DNA from: Planctomycetota bacterium
GTDB lineage: Bacteria > Planctomycetota > SZUA-567 > JAFGGJ01
NCBI GenBank assembly: GCA_016930595.1
Contig: JAFGGJ010000002.1
Coordinates: 50,325-114,324 of the forward strand
Reading direction: 5' to 3'
Length of the DNA: 64,000 nucleotides
The first letter of the stretch is position 1; every line of letters begins with the position of its first letter. A program made the translations under genes and the position numbers. The notes beneath the pieces were generated by a model that had not been told where the DNA came from, searched no databases, and saw nothing but the letters and a program-made list of their open reading frames with translations. Below are positions 41,735 to 51,636 of the stretch, piece by piece.

Positions 41735-43900
41735 TTACTGCAGTATGCCTACCACGATCGGGTTTCGAGTGTTGCCCTGGTAACCGTCGCTGCAGAAGGA
41801 AAGGTCGACTCTGTCATTGGCTACGACCGCTGCGCCGTAATTGTTCGCGGGCGTGGCGACCCAGTCGGCAATGAGCGTCGTGCACGGCCAGAAGAACGGG
41901 TGAGGCGGGTTTTCGTCATTGGACATGGCGATGTCGGGCGCCAGCCACGGTCCGCCCTGCATGTAGTCGGTGCCGGTGTCCCACGTGGGCGCGCCGGTAT
42001 TCCACGTGACGACGGCTTCATCCCAGGCGGACGTACACCTGTACATGCTCAGCGTGTCGGAAGCGCCGCCGGCGCCGTTTTCACGGTAGCAGAAGATAAT
42101 AAGGCCGGCGCTGAGGATCGTGTCGGAACCGACTTCGGCGGTGACGTCGCACTGCCAGAGGAGGTGCTGGGTCTCGCCGGTATACCCGTCGCAGTGTATG
42201 TGGTTGTCTCCGTAATTGGTGTCCGGAGAACCTTCATGGATACTGGCGTCCTGGTCGCCGGCGGTGGTGCCGTGGTCCAGGAAGTGGCTGAGGTACGAGT
42301 GGCCGGAGCCGGTGTCTACGACGGTTATAATCATGGAGGCGAGGTCCGTGGACGCTCCGTCATCAACCTTTATCGTAACCATGTAGATGCCTTCGGCGGT
42401 GAAGTCATGCGTGATGGTCGGATCGGTGGCGACAGCGGGATATTGCGGGCCGGTCCCGTCGCCGAAGTTCCATTCGTGGCCGATGATGGCTCCGGTGGAA
42501 TCGGAAGCGTCGGCCGTAATGGTGGCAGGGAAGGATCCGGCGTTTATATAGTAGACGTAGGGGAGGGCCGGCGTTTCGCCGCCGATGTGGTTCTGGGCGT
42601 TTGGATCTATAATGGCGCCAGCGGTTGTCTTGCAGTTCGCCAGGAGCGGCGGGGCATTCGCCGTGATCGTCACGACGTCATACGCGTAAGTGGTGCCGTC
42701 GAAGATGCGCAGCCACAGGTAATACGTGCCAGGTGTGCTGTAGGTGTGCGTCAGCGGGACGGCGTCGGTGGTGGCTGAAGCGGATATGTTTTCCCACGTC
42801 GCTCCGGTGGGATCGGTCGGGCTCGTGTGTTCAAAGGCCCATGCGTATTCGGTGATGGTGCCCACGGAATGCTCGTTGCTCATCTGCACCAGCACCGGCG
42901 CATTGGCCGTCAGGGTCAGGTAGTCGGCGACGCCGCCCGGCGGCGCCGTGTTCGAATAAATGACCGCTGCAAGGTCTGCGACGACGAAGCTCTGCGAGAC
43001 GGTATCCGTAAAGCCGTTCTCGTCCGTGATGGTGAGCGACACGGAATACGTGTTTTCCGCACTGTAGGTGTGCTGGATGGTGGGGCTGGCGGTGTCGGCG
43101 GTGCCGTCGCCGAAGTCCCAGTGGTAGTTGGTGATGGTCGTGTTGTTGGCGGTGCAGCCGGAAGCGTCGAAGTCCACGGGAATGCCGGGTGCGCCGCTGC
43201 CGGGCATGGTGAAGGAAGCGGTGAGTTCCACGACCTTGACCGCTATGGTGTCGGTGCCCGAGCCGGGGGCGTCGGTGGTTATCCGGACGGCGGCGATGTA
43301 GTCGTTGGCGGCCGCGTAGGTGTAGTTGTACGTGGCCGTGGGCGGCGTGGTGCTGGCGTCGGCGGAGAAGGGGCCGGCGCCGTAGTTGAAGTCCCATTCG
43401 TAAAGCGTTATGTTCGCCCCGGGTCCGGGGTTGCTTCCGGAGGCGTCGAACGTTACCTGGTCGTCCGCCGCGCTTACCCGGCCGATGCACACGATGTTGG
43501 GAGTCGAGGTGACGCTCGCAGCCGGAAAGACCTGGATCGTCCGGGTGGTCGTCGCGGTTGCGCCTTCGTCATCGGTTACGCGCAGCCAAACGACGTAAGT
43601 CCCGGGCGAGTTATACGTGTTATTGGTGGTGGGGCTGCCTCCGCTTGCCGTGATGTTGGGCGTCATGCCGTCAAAGTCGAAGTCCCATTCGTACAGCGAA
43701 ATGGCGCCGCCGTCGGGATCGCTCGAAGCCGAAGCGTCCATGTTGACCAGAATCGGATAAGTGGTGCTGGTCTGAGGACTTGCCGTAAATGAAGCGTTGG
43801 GCGGAGCTTCGTTCTTCCCGAGGCCGACCAGTTGGCCTCCACAGCCCGCAAGAATCACCAGGGCGATTGCAATGGCCGTTATTGATAGAAACGCACGCAT
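41735..43900 (-). CDS. Surface lipoprotein with PKD repeats and DNRLRE-like C-terminus
   Basis: This 721-aa protein has a lipoprotein signal ending at LVILAGC (Cys20). About five PKD-type Ig repeats follow, marked by YEWDFDFDG, YEWDFNYGA, YHWDFGDGT, YAWAFEH and HEWNFGDGT. The last ~170 residues (SIHEGSPDTNYGDN, SAWDEAVVTWNTGAP) resemble the DNRLRE family of carbohydrate- or matrix-associated modules. No catalytic domain is seen, so an extracellular scaffold or adhesin role is inferred. GGGAGG lies seven bases before the ATG, and the gene is monocistronic with its own promoter and terminator. Confidence 0.88.
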   Translation of the reverse strand: MRAFLSITAIAIALVILAGCGGQLVGLGKNEAPPNASFTASPQTSTTYPILVNMDASASSDPDGGAISLYEWDFDFDGMTPNITASGGSPTTNNTYNSPGTYVVWLRVTDDEGATATTTRTIQVFPAASVTSTPNIVCIGRVSAADDQVTFDASGSNPGPGANITLYEWDFNYGAGPFSADASTTPPTATYNYTYAAANDYIAAVRITTDAPGSGTDTIAVKVVELTASFTMPGSGAPGIPVDFDASGCTANNTTITNYHWDFGDGTADTASPTIQHTYSAENTYSVSLTITDENGFTDTVSQSFVVADLAAVIYSNTAPPGGVADYLTLTANAPVLVQMSNEHSVGTITEYAWAFEHTSPTDPTGATWENISASATTDAVPLTHTYSTPGTYYLWLRIFDGTTYAYDVVTITANAPPLLANCKTTAGAIIDPNAQNHIGGETPALPYVYYINAGSFPATITADASDSTGAIIGHEWNFGDGTGPQYPAVATDPTITHDFTAEGIYMVTIKVDDGASTDLASMIITVVDTGSGHSYLSHFLDHGTTAGDQDASIHEGSPDTNYGDNHIHCDGYTGETQHLLWQCDVTAEVGSDTILSAGLIIFCYRENGAGGASDTLSMYRCTSAWDEAVVTWNTGAPTWDTGTDYMQGGPWLAPDIAMSNDENPPHPFFWPCTTLIADWVATPANNYGAAVVANDRVDLSFCSDGYQGNTRNPIVVGILQ

Positions 43901-43950
43901 CTGGTATCCTCCCTAACTGCAGATTCCCAAAGAAACTTACCCACGGAAAT

Positions 43951-43979
43951 ATTATATCGCGCGGGTAAAGCAATTGCAA
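43951..43979 (-). promoter_or_regulatory. Sigma70 promoter of the PKD lipoprotein gene
   Basis: On the minus strand TTGCAA, a 17-base spacer and a perfect TATAAT, 50 bases upstream of the ATG. Confidence 0.8.
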
Positions 43980-44117
43980 TATTGTAGTGGGTTTAAAGGA
44001 CTAATGCGCGGACAAATAAAATAATGGGGCGAAAAAGATATTCGTGGTATAGACGTTCAACAATGGCTTGTATCCCGTTGCGGTGAAGCGTTCCCGCCGG
44101 CCATACCGGCTTTATTC

Positions 44118-44145
44118 TTGCCCGGCGGAGAACCTGCGTTACAAT
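44118..44145 (+). promoter_or_regulatory. Putative promoter of the glycosyltransferase genes
   Basis: TTGCCC, a 16-base spacer and TACAAT, 47 bases before the first start codon. Confidence 0.55.
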
Positions 44146-44192
44146 CCCCGGTTGCGCAAACGACGCTCTTTTCATTGCACGGGGAACGATCC

Positions 44193-45089
44193 ATGCTCCT
44201 TTCGGGCTTTTCATTCGTCAGAAACGCGAACAGGCTCTACTACCCCGTGGCCGAGTCGGTAAGGTCCATTCTGCCGGCCGTGGATGAATTCGTGCTCGTA
44301 TACTGTGCCGGCGACGAAGACGACAACACGCTGGAAGTCATATCCGCCATAGGGGATAAAAAACTGCGTATACTCGAACGACCGTGGCCCGGCAGGGAGG
44401 AAGCCGGCGATCACGTGTATTCATACCTGACGAACCAGGCCCTCGACGAGTGTTCGGGCGAGTGGTGCTTCTACCTGCAGGCGGACGAAGTGGCGCATGA
44501 GGACGACCTGCCTGCCTTGCGCAAACGTTGCGAATCCCTGGCGCAAGACGGGCGCGTCCAGGCCATGCTTTTCGACTATCTCCACTTCTGGGGAGATTAC
44601 CGCCACTACCACAGGAGCCACGGCTGGTACAGGAAAGAGATAAGGATAGTGAGGAACGGCATAGGGTTGCGGTCGAAGGGAGACGCTCAGTCGTTCAGGT
44701 TCAGGGACGGCGGGAAGGCGGTTGCGGCCGAATCCGGCGCCCGGATTTTTCACTACGGATACACGAGGCCGCCGGACGTGATGAAGAACAAGGTGAACCG
44801 GGCGAGCGCGGTCTATCACGGGGAAGGGGGACCTGAGATGGGAGAGGCGGAATTCGACTACGGGCCGCTGGAGCGCCTGGCGGTGTTCGAGGGGACGCAT
44901 CCTGCGGTTATGAAGGATCGCATAGCCGCTCTGAGCTGGCAGGGCAGCTTGAGGGAAACCGACCCGCCCGGCATGAAACGTTCTTGCCACAAGCACGAAC
45001 GCCTCAAGTACAGGATGCTCACGGCACTGGAAAACGCGACCGGCTGGGACCTGGGACACAAAAACTACCGGAAGATTATCAGGGGGTAA
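44193..45089 (+). CDS. Glycosyltransferase-like protein (GT2/GT-A type)
   Basis: This 298-aa protein is a GT-A-fold candidate. The N-terminus LLSGFSFVRNANRLYYPV is a variant of the GT2 opening strand, VDEFVLVYCAGDEDDN matches the nucleotide-binding DGS region, and WCFYLQADEV supplies a DxD-like acidic motif. No membrane helix is visible. It presumably adds a sugar to an envelope glycan together with the two downstream GTs. The ATG at 44193 has GGGGAA upstream. Its stop overlaps the first possible start of the next gene by one base. Confidence 0.75.
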   Translation: MLLSGFSFVRNANRLYYPVAESVRSILPAVDEFVLVYCAGDEDDNTLEVISAIGDKKLRILERPWPGREEAGDHVYSYLTNQALDECSGEWCFYLQADEVAHEDDLPALRKRCESLAQDGRVQAMLFDYLHFWGDYRHYHRSHGWYRKEIRIVRNGIGLRSKGDAQSFRFRDGGKAVAAESGARIFHYGYTRPPDVMKNKVNRASAVYHGEGGPEMGEAEFDYGPLERLAVFEGTHPAVMKDRIAALSWQGSLRETDPPGMKRSCHKHERLKYRMLTALENATGWDLGHKNYRKIIRG

Positions 45090-45094
45090 TGGGA

Positions 45095-45874
45095 ATGCCG
45101 GACGAGCGGGAGAAAATTTCGGTGACCGTCGTTACCCTGAACGAAGAGAAGAACATCGGACCGTGCCTGGAGAGCGTCGCGTGGGCGGATGAAGTGATAG
45201 TCCTCGACAGCGGCAGCACGGATCGCACGGTTGCAATCGCCAGGGAGCACACCGACAAGGTTCACGTGGAAGAATGGCGCGGGTACGGCGGACAGAAGAA
45301 CCGCGCCGTGGAACTCGCCTCTGGACCGTGGGTGTTGTCACTGGACGCGGATGAGCGCGTTTCGCCGGATCTGGCGGAAGAAATCCGCCGGGCGGCGGAA
45401 AACAAATCAGCGGTCGCATACCAGATCCGCAGAAAAAACTACTACCGCGGGCAGTGGATAAGACACGGCGGCTGGTGGCCCGACTGGACCACGCGCCTGT
45501 TCCGCAAGGGTAAGGCGGCCTTCAGCGAGCCGCGCGTGCACGAGTCGCTGCAGGTCCGGGGGGAGACCGGGCGGTTGAGCGGTGTCATCGAGCACCATTC
45601 GTTCCGGTCCGCGGCGGATTTCCTGGAACGCGCGCGCAGCTACGCAGTGCTTGGCGCGCAGGATCGCTTCGAGCGGCGGAAGAAGGCCGGCCTGTTCAGC
45701 GCCGTGGGCCGCGCGAAGTTCATGTTCTTCAAGACCTATCTCCTGCGGGCGGGCTTCCTGGACGGCGCAGCGGGAATGCTGATAGCCGTTTCGAACGCAA
45801 TTGGGGTCTTCTACAGGTACATGCTGCTGCGCGAAATGTGGCGGGATGCAGAACGCAATGGACGCGGGGATTGA
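45095..45874 (+). CDS. Family 2 glycosyltransferase (WaaE/KdtX-like)
   Basis: This ~259-aa enzyme shows the classic GT2 pattern: ISVTVVTLNEEKNIGPCLES, DEVIVLDSGSTDRTVAIA, and WVLSLDADERV with the DxD motif. The segment WIRHGGWWPDWTTRLFRKGKA is typical of the WaaE/KdtX group that adds glucose to lipopolysaccharide core. A hydrophobic stretch near the C-terminus suggests membrane association. AGGGGG is eight bases before the ATG at 45095, so I prefer it to the ATG at 45089. Confidence 0.88.
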   Translation: MPDEREKISVTVVTLNEEKNIGPCLESVAWADEVIVLDSGSTDRTVAIAREHTDKVHVEEWRGYGGQKNRAVELASGPWVLSLDADERVSPDLAEEIRRAAENKSAVAYQIRRKNYYRGQWIRHGGWWPDWTTRLFRKGKAAFSEPRVHESLQVRGETGRLSGVIEHHSFRSAADFLERARSYAVLGAQDRFERRKKAGLFSAVGRAKFMFFKTYLLRAGFLDGAAGMLIAVSNAIGVFYRYMLLREMWRDAERNGRGD

Positions 45875-45881
45875 GGCCCGG

Positions 45882-46685
45882 ATGAAAACCAGCATCATCG
45901 TCGCAACGTACAACGCCCCGGAATATCTCCGGAAGGTCCTGGCCGGTTTCCTGGTGCAGACCGTCCGGCCGCATGAATTGGTGATTGCCGACGACGGTTC
46001 CGGACCGGAGACCGCCGGCGTGGTGAAGGAGTATTCCGAAAAGGTGGATTTCCCGGTGATGCACACCTGGCAGGAAGACCGCGGCTTCCGCGTCGCCGCC
46101 GCCAGGAACAACGCCACCAGGAAGGCTACCGGCGACTACCTCATATACGTGGACGGCGATTGCATACCGGGGCCGCGTTTCGTAGAGGATCACATGAGAG
46201 TCGCAGCGCGGGACCGTTTCATCCAGGGCAAGAGGATAATGGTTACGCAGGCGGGAAAAGACGATGTGGACGGCAGCGAAAGCCTCGGTGAACTGATCAG
46301 GCTGCTGTTGTCGAGGAAGATAAAAAAGGCGCATCACCTGCTGCGGATTCCGGGGCTTGCTGTGAAGAAGAGGGGCATGAGGGGAATCCGCAGTTGCAAC
46401 TTCGCCCTTCACCGGGATAACCTCGAGAAGGTCAATGGCTGGAACGAGGAGTTCGAAGGCTGGGGCAGGGAGGACAGCGAACTGGCCGTGCGGTTGGTGC
46501 GCGTCGGCGTGGAACGGCGGGACCTGCTCTTTTCCGGCATCGTGTTCCACCTGCCTCACGAAGAACACGACCAGGACGGCCTGGCGAACAACAACCGGTT
46601 GCTGAAAGAAGCCTGGGAAGGCCCCACTTTCGTCAAGCGGGGACTCGAACGGAACGAAACCGGGCCGGACGGCGCTCAGACCTGA
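45882..46685 (+). CDS. Family 2 glycosyltransferase with galactosyltransferase-type C-terminus
   Basis: This ~267-aa protein has TSIIVATYNAPEYLRKVL, ELVIADDGSG and DYLIYVDGDCIPG (DxD), then the C-terminal WNEEFEGWGREDSELAVRL, the GWGxED motif of the Glyco_transf_7C group. The acceptor is unknown; LPS or capsule assembly fits the neighbouring GTs. The start at 45882 is preferred to the in-frame ATG at 45858, which lies inside the upstream gene. The 3' end overlaps the convergent regulator gene by 10 bases. Confidence 0.88.
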   Translation: MKTSIIVATYNAPEYLRKVLAGFLVQTVRPHELVIADDGSGPETAGVVKEYSEKVDFPVMHTWQEDRGFRVAAARNNATRKATGDYLIYVDGDCIPGPRFVEDHMRVAARDRFIQGKRIMVTQAGKDDVDGSESLGELIRLLLSRKIKKAHHLLRIPGLAVKKRGMRGIRSCNFALHRDNLEKVNGWNEEFEGWGREDSELAVRLVRVGVERRDLLFSGIVFHLPHEEHDQDGLANNNRLLKEAWEGPTFVKRGLERNETGPDGAQT

Positions 46686-47796
46686 GGGGCCACCGCCGTA
46701 GTGTCGCCTTCCACAAAGCTGACGGGGATTATCTCGGTGCGGAATGCGTCGTAGCCCCGCTGGACGCGTTCCAGGATGAGTTCTCCGGCGGCAACGCCCA
46801 TGTCCCTGGCGTTGAAATCTACTCCCGTCAGCACCTTGCCGGCGGTTTTCTCGCCCGCGGCAAACCCGACCACGCTCACGTCCTCAGGGACGTTCACGCC
46901 GTTTTCGTTAAGATAGGTGATCGCTCCTTCGGCGTCCCCTCCGCCGAAGCACACGATGGCCGTGGCCCTGCGCCCGTTTTCCCAGAATTCCCGGATGCTT
47001 GCATGGGCGTCTTCGATGGTCCTTTCCACCACCCGCAGGGCGTGGCTTTCGTCCCGGACGTCGATGCCCGCCATTTCCATGCCTATCCTGAAGCCGGCGA
47101 ACCGTTCACGCGCCGCCGTGTCGATGTAATGCTTGTCTTCGGGGTCGGGCTCCGACCTCAAAAGGCCCCCCAGGAATACGATCTGCCTGTGGCCGAAGTC
47201 GAGCAGATGCTTGGTCATCAGCAGGCTTCCCTTTAAATTGTCCGCCACGACGGAATCGTAGCCCAGGCCGCTTGCGTCGTGGTCGACGAAGATCATGGGC
47301 TTCCCGACCTTCCGCAGCAGCGATATGAACTGCTTGCCCACGGGGCCTATGACGACGTAGCCGTCGACAAGGTCTTCGTGCAGGTTGGCTGATTCATCCG
47401 CGTGGCCCAGCCCGCTTTCGTTTATCACCAGGAGGCTGCGGTCAGCGCCAGCGAGCGCTTCCTGTATCCCCGCCAGGACGTTGGCATAGAAGCCCTTCCC
47501 CATGTATGTGCCGGCATGCATGGGCGCCAGGAACCCCACGACGTGCGTCATGCCGTCGGCATGGCGGGCCGGTTTGTCCACCACGAATATCCCGCGCCCC
47601 TGCTCGGATCGGAGCACGCCGCGGTCCACCAGCCGGTAAAGAGCCCTTTCCACCGTGGATTTGGCCACGTTGAAATTCTGCGACAATTCCCGGATCGACG
47701 GTATGCGCCCGCCTCGGGGGATTTCGCCCAGGGCTATTTTTTTCACGATCGATTCGGCGACGTGCATGTAATACGGCGTGCGTTTGCTGTCGGGCA
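46676..47796 (-). CDS. GntR-type HTH with LacI-like sugar-binding domain (AraR-like regulator)
   Basis: This 373-aa regulator joins a GntR winged helix (residues ~1-72; RIPSIRELSQNFNVAKSTVE then VDRGVLRSEQGRGIFV) to a LacI/periplasmic-binding-protein effector domain (VVGFLAPMHAGTYMGKGFYANVL, GYVVIGPVGKQ, DHDASGLGYDSVVADN). This is the AraR architecture, in which a sugar relieves repression. The GTG at 47796 follows AAGGAA; the longer frame lacks a site and would cross the -10 box. Neither the sugar nor the targets are evident here, since no sugar operon adjoins it. Confidence 0.9.
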
Positions 47797-47840
47797 CGTG
47801 GTATTCCTTTCCCGGACACCATGACGGTCCCCGGTGTTTC

Positions 47841-47867
47841 ATTATAGGCGGCTTCGGTATTCTGCAA
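47841..47867 (-). promoter_or_regulatory. Putative promoter of the GntR-LacI regulator gene
   Basis: On the minus strand a perfect TATAAT is preceded by TTGCAG at 15 bases, or by GGTTGC at 17 bases. Confidence 0.55.
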
Positions 47868-47923
47868 CCGTCTGTACGCCTGCCGGCCGCCGGATCGTCG
47901 CCCCGCCGCCCCTTTCGGTAACT

Positions 47924-48298
47924 CTACTTGCCGTCAGATGTTCCGGATATCGCTATGGATACGATACCCTTGCGGATGAGCGTCCGCAGGAACATCAGGA
48001 CCGCTTTTTCAGCTTCCGGCCGGGATACCTTGTGTTTCGACGCGAATTTCTTTATGATGTCCCGGACAGTTCTGCGCCCGTCGCAGAGTTCCACTATTTC
48101 GACTCCGAACGAATCCAGCTCGAAATCCCGCGTGACGAACTGCGGCAGCCGGAGCATCCAGCGCTGCCACCGGGATGTCTCGAACATCACCGTCAGCCGC
48201 TGGCCGCCGTCGTCCAGCGGCTTGCGATCCTGTATTTCGGCCACCACGGGACGGGCGTCGAGCGCCTGGCCCCTGGAAAGTTTCTCCTGTTTCGCCAT
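47924..48298 (-). CDS. PqqD-like protein
   Basis: This 124-aa protein has the PqqD fold signature: FELDSFGVEIVELCDGRRTVRDIIKKFA followed by EKAVLMFLRTLIRKGIVSI. PqqD domains bind leader peptides for RiPP maturases, and many free-standing copies also occur with polysaccharide or export genes. No radical-SAM partner or precursor peptide is visible in the window. An N-terminal ~35-residue extension precedes the domain. The start at 48298 (ATG) is chosen over an upstream TTG, but its Shine-Dalgarno is weak. It is the last gene of the minus-strand transport array. Confidence 0.75.
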   Translation of the reverse strand: MAKQEKLSRGQALDARPVVAEIQDRKPLDDGGQRLTVMFETSRWQRWMLRLPQFVTRDFELDSFGVEIVELCDGRRTVRDIIKKFASKHKVSRPEAEKAVLMFLRTLIRKGIVSIAISGTSDGK

Positions 48299-48379
48299 GT
48301 CCGGTCGTGTCCCCGTCCGCAAATGAACCGCGCGCAGTTGTTATTATTGTACCTGTACGCCGTGGCATACCACGAAACT

Positions 48380-49369
48380 TCACCCCTCGCCGACGGCGGA
48401 ATCCTCCGCCCAGTGCAGGCCGTTCATGATTTCTTCGATCAGCGGCTCGAATTCTTTTCCCCCGCACGCCACGCCTATATAGACGAGCCGGTTCAGCGCC
48501 GCGTCATGATACAGCCTCACCCGCTGTCCAGGCGGCGTTCTCCACAGGAACAGCCTGAGCGGCAGGCGGAGACGGGTCTCCGTCGTATATCCCTTCGCCG
48601 TTCCCTCCTCCAGCGGTTCGAAAACCGGGCCGCCCCTGCTGAACCGCTTCCTGTATCCGGGGCGGTAGAGCGAGCGGCCTTCTTCCAGCAGCCGGACCAT
48701 CCACGCTTCCAGGTCCATTCTGGCCAGGGCGAGTTCCGCGGGATAGATCTCGCGCAGGACCATGCCGGGCCGCGTCGTCCACGACCGTTCGTCCGCCAGC
48801 CGGACCGTCATGTCTCCCAGGTTCAGGGTCCAGTGTTTCAGCGTGTAGCCTGCCGGCGACACGAAGCTCATTCCGAAAAACGCCCATTTCCAGGGAGTGT
48901 CCCGTTCCTGGTCGCTGAAGCGGGCGAGCGTTATCTTGCGGAAAGTTTCGTCGTCGCCGGGGCTTTCATGGTGGTAGGCGATTTCAAAAACCCTGTCCGT
49001 CGCGGGACAGTAACCCACGCAGTGATCCCGCCCCGTTTCCCTGTTCCTGTACAGCAGCAATCCCTCCAGGGATGAATTTTCAATTTCCTTCGCCGACTTC
49101 GTCACGTCGGCGCCGGCTATCCTGGAAAGCTGCCTTATGGCGAAATCACGCGCGCGGAACCTGCGGCGCGTAACGGAATTCCACAGGATTTCCAGCCGGG
49201 GCCGGGCGGCGTCCGAAAGACAGATCACGCCCTTCCTGTAGTGGCCGTCTATTTTGTAGGGACGCAGGTCCGGGCGGACTTCGGTCAGCATCCCCATCCA
49301 GCCCAGCGGGATCGTCGCCGCCGTCGGCGCGGCGGATTTCTTCCTGTTTCTGCTTTTTCGAGCCGACAC
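48380..49369 (-). CDS. Uncharacterised protein beside the PqqD-like gene
   Basis: I do not recognise this 329-aa protein. It begins with a basic stretch (MSARKSRNRKKS), has no signal peptide or membrane helix, and contains mixed alpha/beta sequence with many Trp and Arg residues (TPWKWAFFGMSFVSPAGYT, HWTLNLGDMTVRLADERSW). The C-terminal segment LYHDAALNRLVYIGVACGGKEF suggests a beta-sheet core. It starts at GTG with GGGGGG upstream and lies 37 bases downstream of the OPT-like gene, so it is probably co-transcribed with the array. Confidence 0.65.
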   Translation of the reverse strand: MSARKSRNRKKSAAPTAATIPLGWMGMLTEVRPDLRPYKIDGHYRKGVICLSDAARPRLEILWNSVTRRRFRARDFAIRQLSRIAGADVTKSAKEIENSSLEGLLLYRNRETGRDHCVGYCPATDRVFEIAYHHESPGDDETFRKITLARFSDQERDTPWKWAFFGMSFVSPAGYTLKHWTLNLGDMTVRLADERSWTTRPGMVLREIYPAELALARMDLEAWMVRLLEEGRSLYRPGYRKRFSRGGPVFEPLEEGTAKGYTTETRLRLPLRLFLWRTPPGQRVRLYHDAALNRLVYIGVACGGKEFEPLIEEIMNGLHWAEDSAVGEG

Positions 49370-49406
49370 GGCGCCCCCCGGTTCCCTGGGTCGCGTTCCC
49401 CGGCGT

Positions 49407-51635
49407 TCACGAACTGTAACGGTTCAGGTCGATTCCGCTTACCTGGAAGTGCAGTATGAGCGAAAGGACGTTCCACAGGAACACTGCCAGCAACTCTCCC
49501 ATTATCAGGCCTATGAATACCAGGCGCACCCTGTCGTACGTGGATTTGCCGCCGTACCTGACCACTACCTTCTTCGCGGCCCACCCGATGAAGAAACTGA
49601 ACCACAGGCGCGACATTAACGGGTTCACCAGCATTATGTAGCCTATCGGATGCGGGAACCAGAACAGCGTCTGCCGCAGCAGCATGGAAATCGCCGTCCA
49701 TGCCGCTCCTATCGCGTACCATATCAGCGTCGTGGCACGGAAGCTCGGCGGCGAAGTGGCCGCATTGTACGCCTGGCGCACGATCCCGGAAGGCCCCTGC
49801 GAATAGAACCAGTTGTCCATCTGCTGGCCGCCTTCCATGTAGGCAAGGAATATCGTGAACGCCAGCGACACGAGCACCGTTACGGCCAGGCTCACCACCA
49901 TGTTCAGGTGATACTTCCCGCGCCCGGCACGCGTATCCTCGCGCATCTTGCCGGCGTTCAGCAGGCTTGGCGCAAGGAACGTCTTTATGTCAAGGAACAG
50001 CACCTGGTATATGGGGATCAGCGGCCCTATGAAAGTCGCCGAACTCGGGAAATACTTCCCCATGCCCAGCATCTTGTACGAATGGAAAAAGCTCGCGTGC
50101 GACTGGAACCAGTAAATGCCGCCTTCGGCCACTATCCGCATCAGCCCCAGCGTGATCAGCGTCAGGAAGCCCACTATGAGCATCGAGAAAATCATGGTCG
50201 AGAAATATCCAGGAGCGTCTCCGGGCGCCGCGGCGCGGGCGTCGTAATTGCGCCAGTTCCAGTTCAGCCACAGGGTCACCACCGCCAGCGATACCGCCAG
50301 CCCTATGACCGGCAGCATCAGCTTGATCCGCTCGCCTCCCCTCTTGCCCTTTGCATAGATGAAATACTGCCGGATGCTCCTGTACAGGCTCACCGCGCTG
50401 AAGAGCAGGATGCCTCCCGCCCCCTGTGCCGATATCGGGTTGTCCATCCACAGCCAGTCCGTGGGGAAATCGTTCATGTTGCGGCCGTACCCCAGCCACA
50501 CCGCCACCAGCAGCATGAACTTGGCGAACAGAAAATAAAACCACGCCGAAAAACTGATCTCTGTGGGCAGCAGGAACGCTATGCCTATCGCTGTGAATAT
50601 GATCAGGAATGTCAGCGGATGGCTGTATCCCCCCGTCAGCCCTTCCACGAAACTGCCTTGCAGTATCTGCTCGGTGCGCCATGACGACATCCCCAGGGTT
50701 ATCTTGCTGAGCCCCGTGATCCATTCCGCGGCGACCATCGCGTTCCAGCTTATTACGAGGAAACTCAAGGCGAACCCCGCCCAGAAGCCCGGCGCCTTGA
50801 ACACCTTCGGCACCCAGCTCCTTTCCTCCCCAGGTTCCGGTATCACCGCCTCCGGCAGCTTTGCAAGCGGGAATATCAGTTTCTCTCGCCCTGACCAGTA
50901 CCCCAGCACGATCTGTGTCAGGCTGTAAAACATGCCGTAGGCTCCCGCTATGAAGATCATCCAGTAGCCCAGCGGCTTCAGCCATACCCCCCAAGGCACT
51001 TCCTTGAACACCTCCCACCGGAAAGCCCATTTCTCCGCCGACGGCGCCGATTCCGCCGGCCGCGGCACCGGCAGCCCTTCGCGGAACACCCGCACCGCAG
51101 CGGGATCCGATATGTAGAGGTCCTTGTTCATGTACGGCAGCAGTTGCTCGTCCCAGCCCGCCTGGGGCGTGTTCCACTCGGGGTTCCACGGCGCGGTCAT
51201 CATGGGGACGAGCTGGTCCACCAGGCCGTACGTCGAAATGCCCGCAGTAACGAGCAGCGTCGCAAACACGCACACCAGCTCCGCTCGGCTCAACTTGACG
51301 AACAGGTTGTCCATCGGCACTGATAACCATTTCATCGCCATCTGCAGCCCGCGCAGCGCGGGGTTGACGGCTATCACCAGCAGTATCAGCATGCCGAAAG
51401 CCAGCACCGGGATCATCGTCGAACTCGGGTACACGTGCCGGTACGTTTCTGCGAGTATCGTCACCACGGCCTGTCCCACGCACAGCAGCAGCGACAGCGG
51501 CAGCACCAGCCACAGCCGCACTCTCGTCGGGCTTTCGCTCGGCAGCAGCGCCGAGATGTCCGGGCTTTCGGCCGCAGGCTGGTTTTCCCAGTCCACGCGT
51601 TCCAGGTCGACACGCTTGTACGCTGTTTCGCTCAT
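49407..51635 (-). CDS. OPT-like multispanning membrane protein (DUF6785-type), copy A
   Basis: This 742-aa protein has a polar N-terminal ~40 residues and then about a dozen hydrophobic segments, such as LWLVLPLSLLLCVGQAVVTI, VCVFATLLVTAGIS and LTFLIIFTAIGIAFLLP. A large polar loop lies between residues ~150 and 200. It resembles OPT-family and DUF6784/DUF6785 proteins, for which no substrate is established to my knowledge. Its start is one base after the stop of a second OPT-like gene, so the two are translated together and may form a heteromer. Confidence 0.7.
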   Translation of the reverse strand: MSETAYKRVDLERVDWENQPAAESPDISALLPSESPTRVRLWLVLPLSLLLCVGQAVVTILAETYRHVYPSSTMIPVLAFGMLILLVIAVNPALRGLQMAMKWLSVPMDNLFVKLSRAELVCVFATLLVTAGISTYGLVDQLVPMMTAPWNPEWNTPQAGWDEQLLPYMNKDLYISDPAAVRVFREGLPVPRPAESAPSAEKWAFRWEVFKEVPWGVWLKPLGYWMIFIAGAYGMFYSLTQIVLGYWSGREKLIFPLAKLPEAVIPEPGEERSWVPKVFKAPGFWAGFALSFLVISWNAMVAAEWITGLSKITLGMSSWRTEQILQGSFVEGLTGGYSHPLTFLIIFTAIGIAFLLPTEISFSAWFYFLFAKFMLLVAVWLGYGRNMNDFPTDWLWMDNPISAQGAGGILLFSAVSLYRSIRQYFIYAKGKRGGERIKLMLPVIGLAVSLAVVTLWLNWNWRNYDARAAAPGDAPGYFSTMIFSMLIVGFLTLITLGLMRIVAEGGIYWFQSHASFFHSYKMLGMGKYFPSSATFIGPLIPIYQVLFLDIKTFLAPSLLNAGKMREDTRAGRGKYHLNMVVSLAVTVLVSLAFTIFLAYMEGGQQMDNWFYSQGPSGIVRQAYNAATSPPSFRATTLIWYAIGAAWTAISMLLRQTLFWFPHPIGYIMLVNPLMSRLWFSFFIGWAAKKVVVRYGGKSTYDRVRLVFIGLIMGELLAVFLWNVLSLILHFQVSGIDLNRYSS

Positions 51636-51636
51636 T

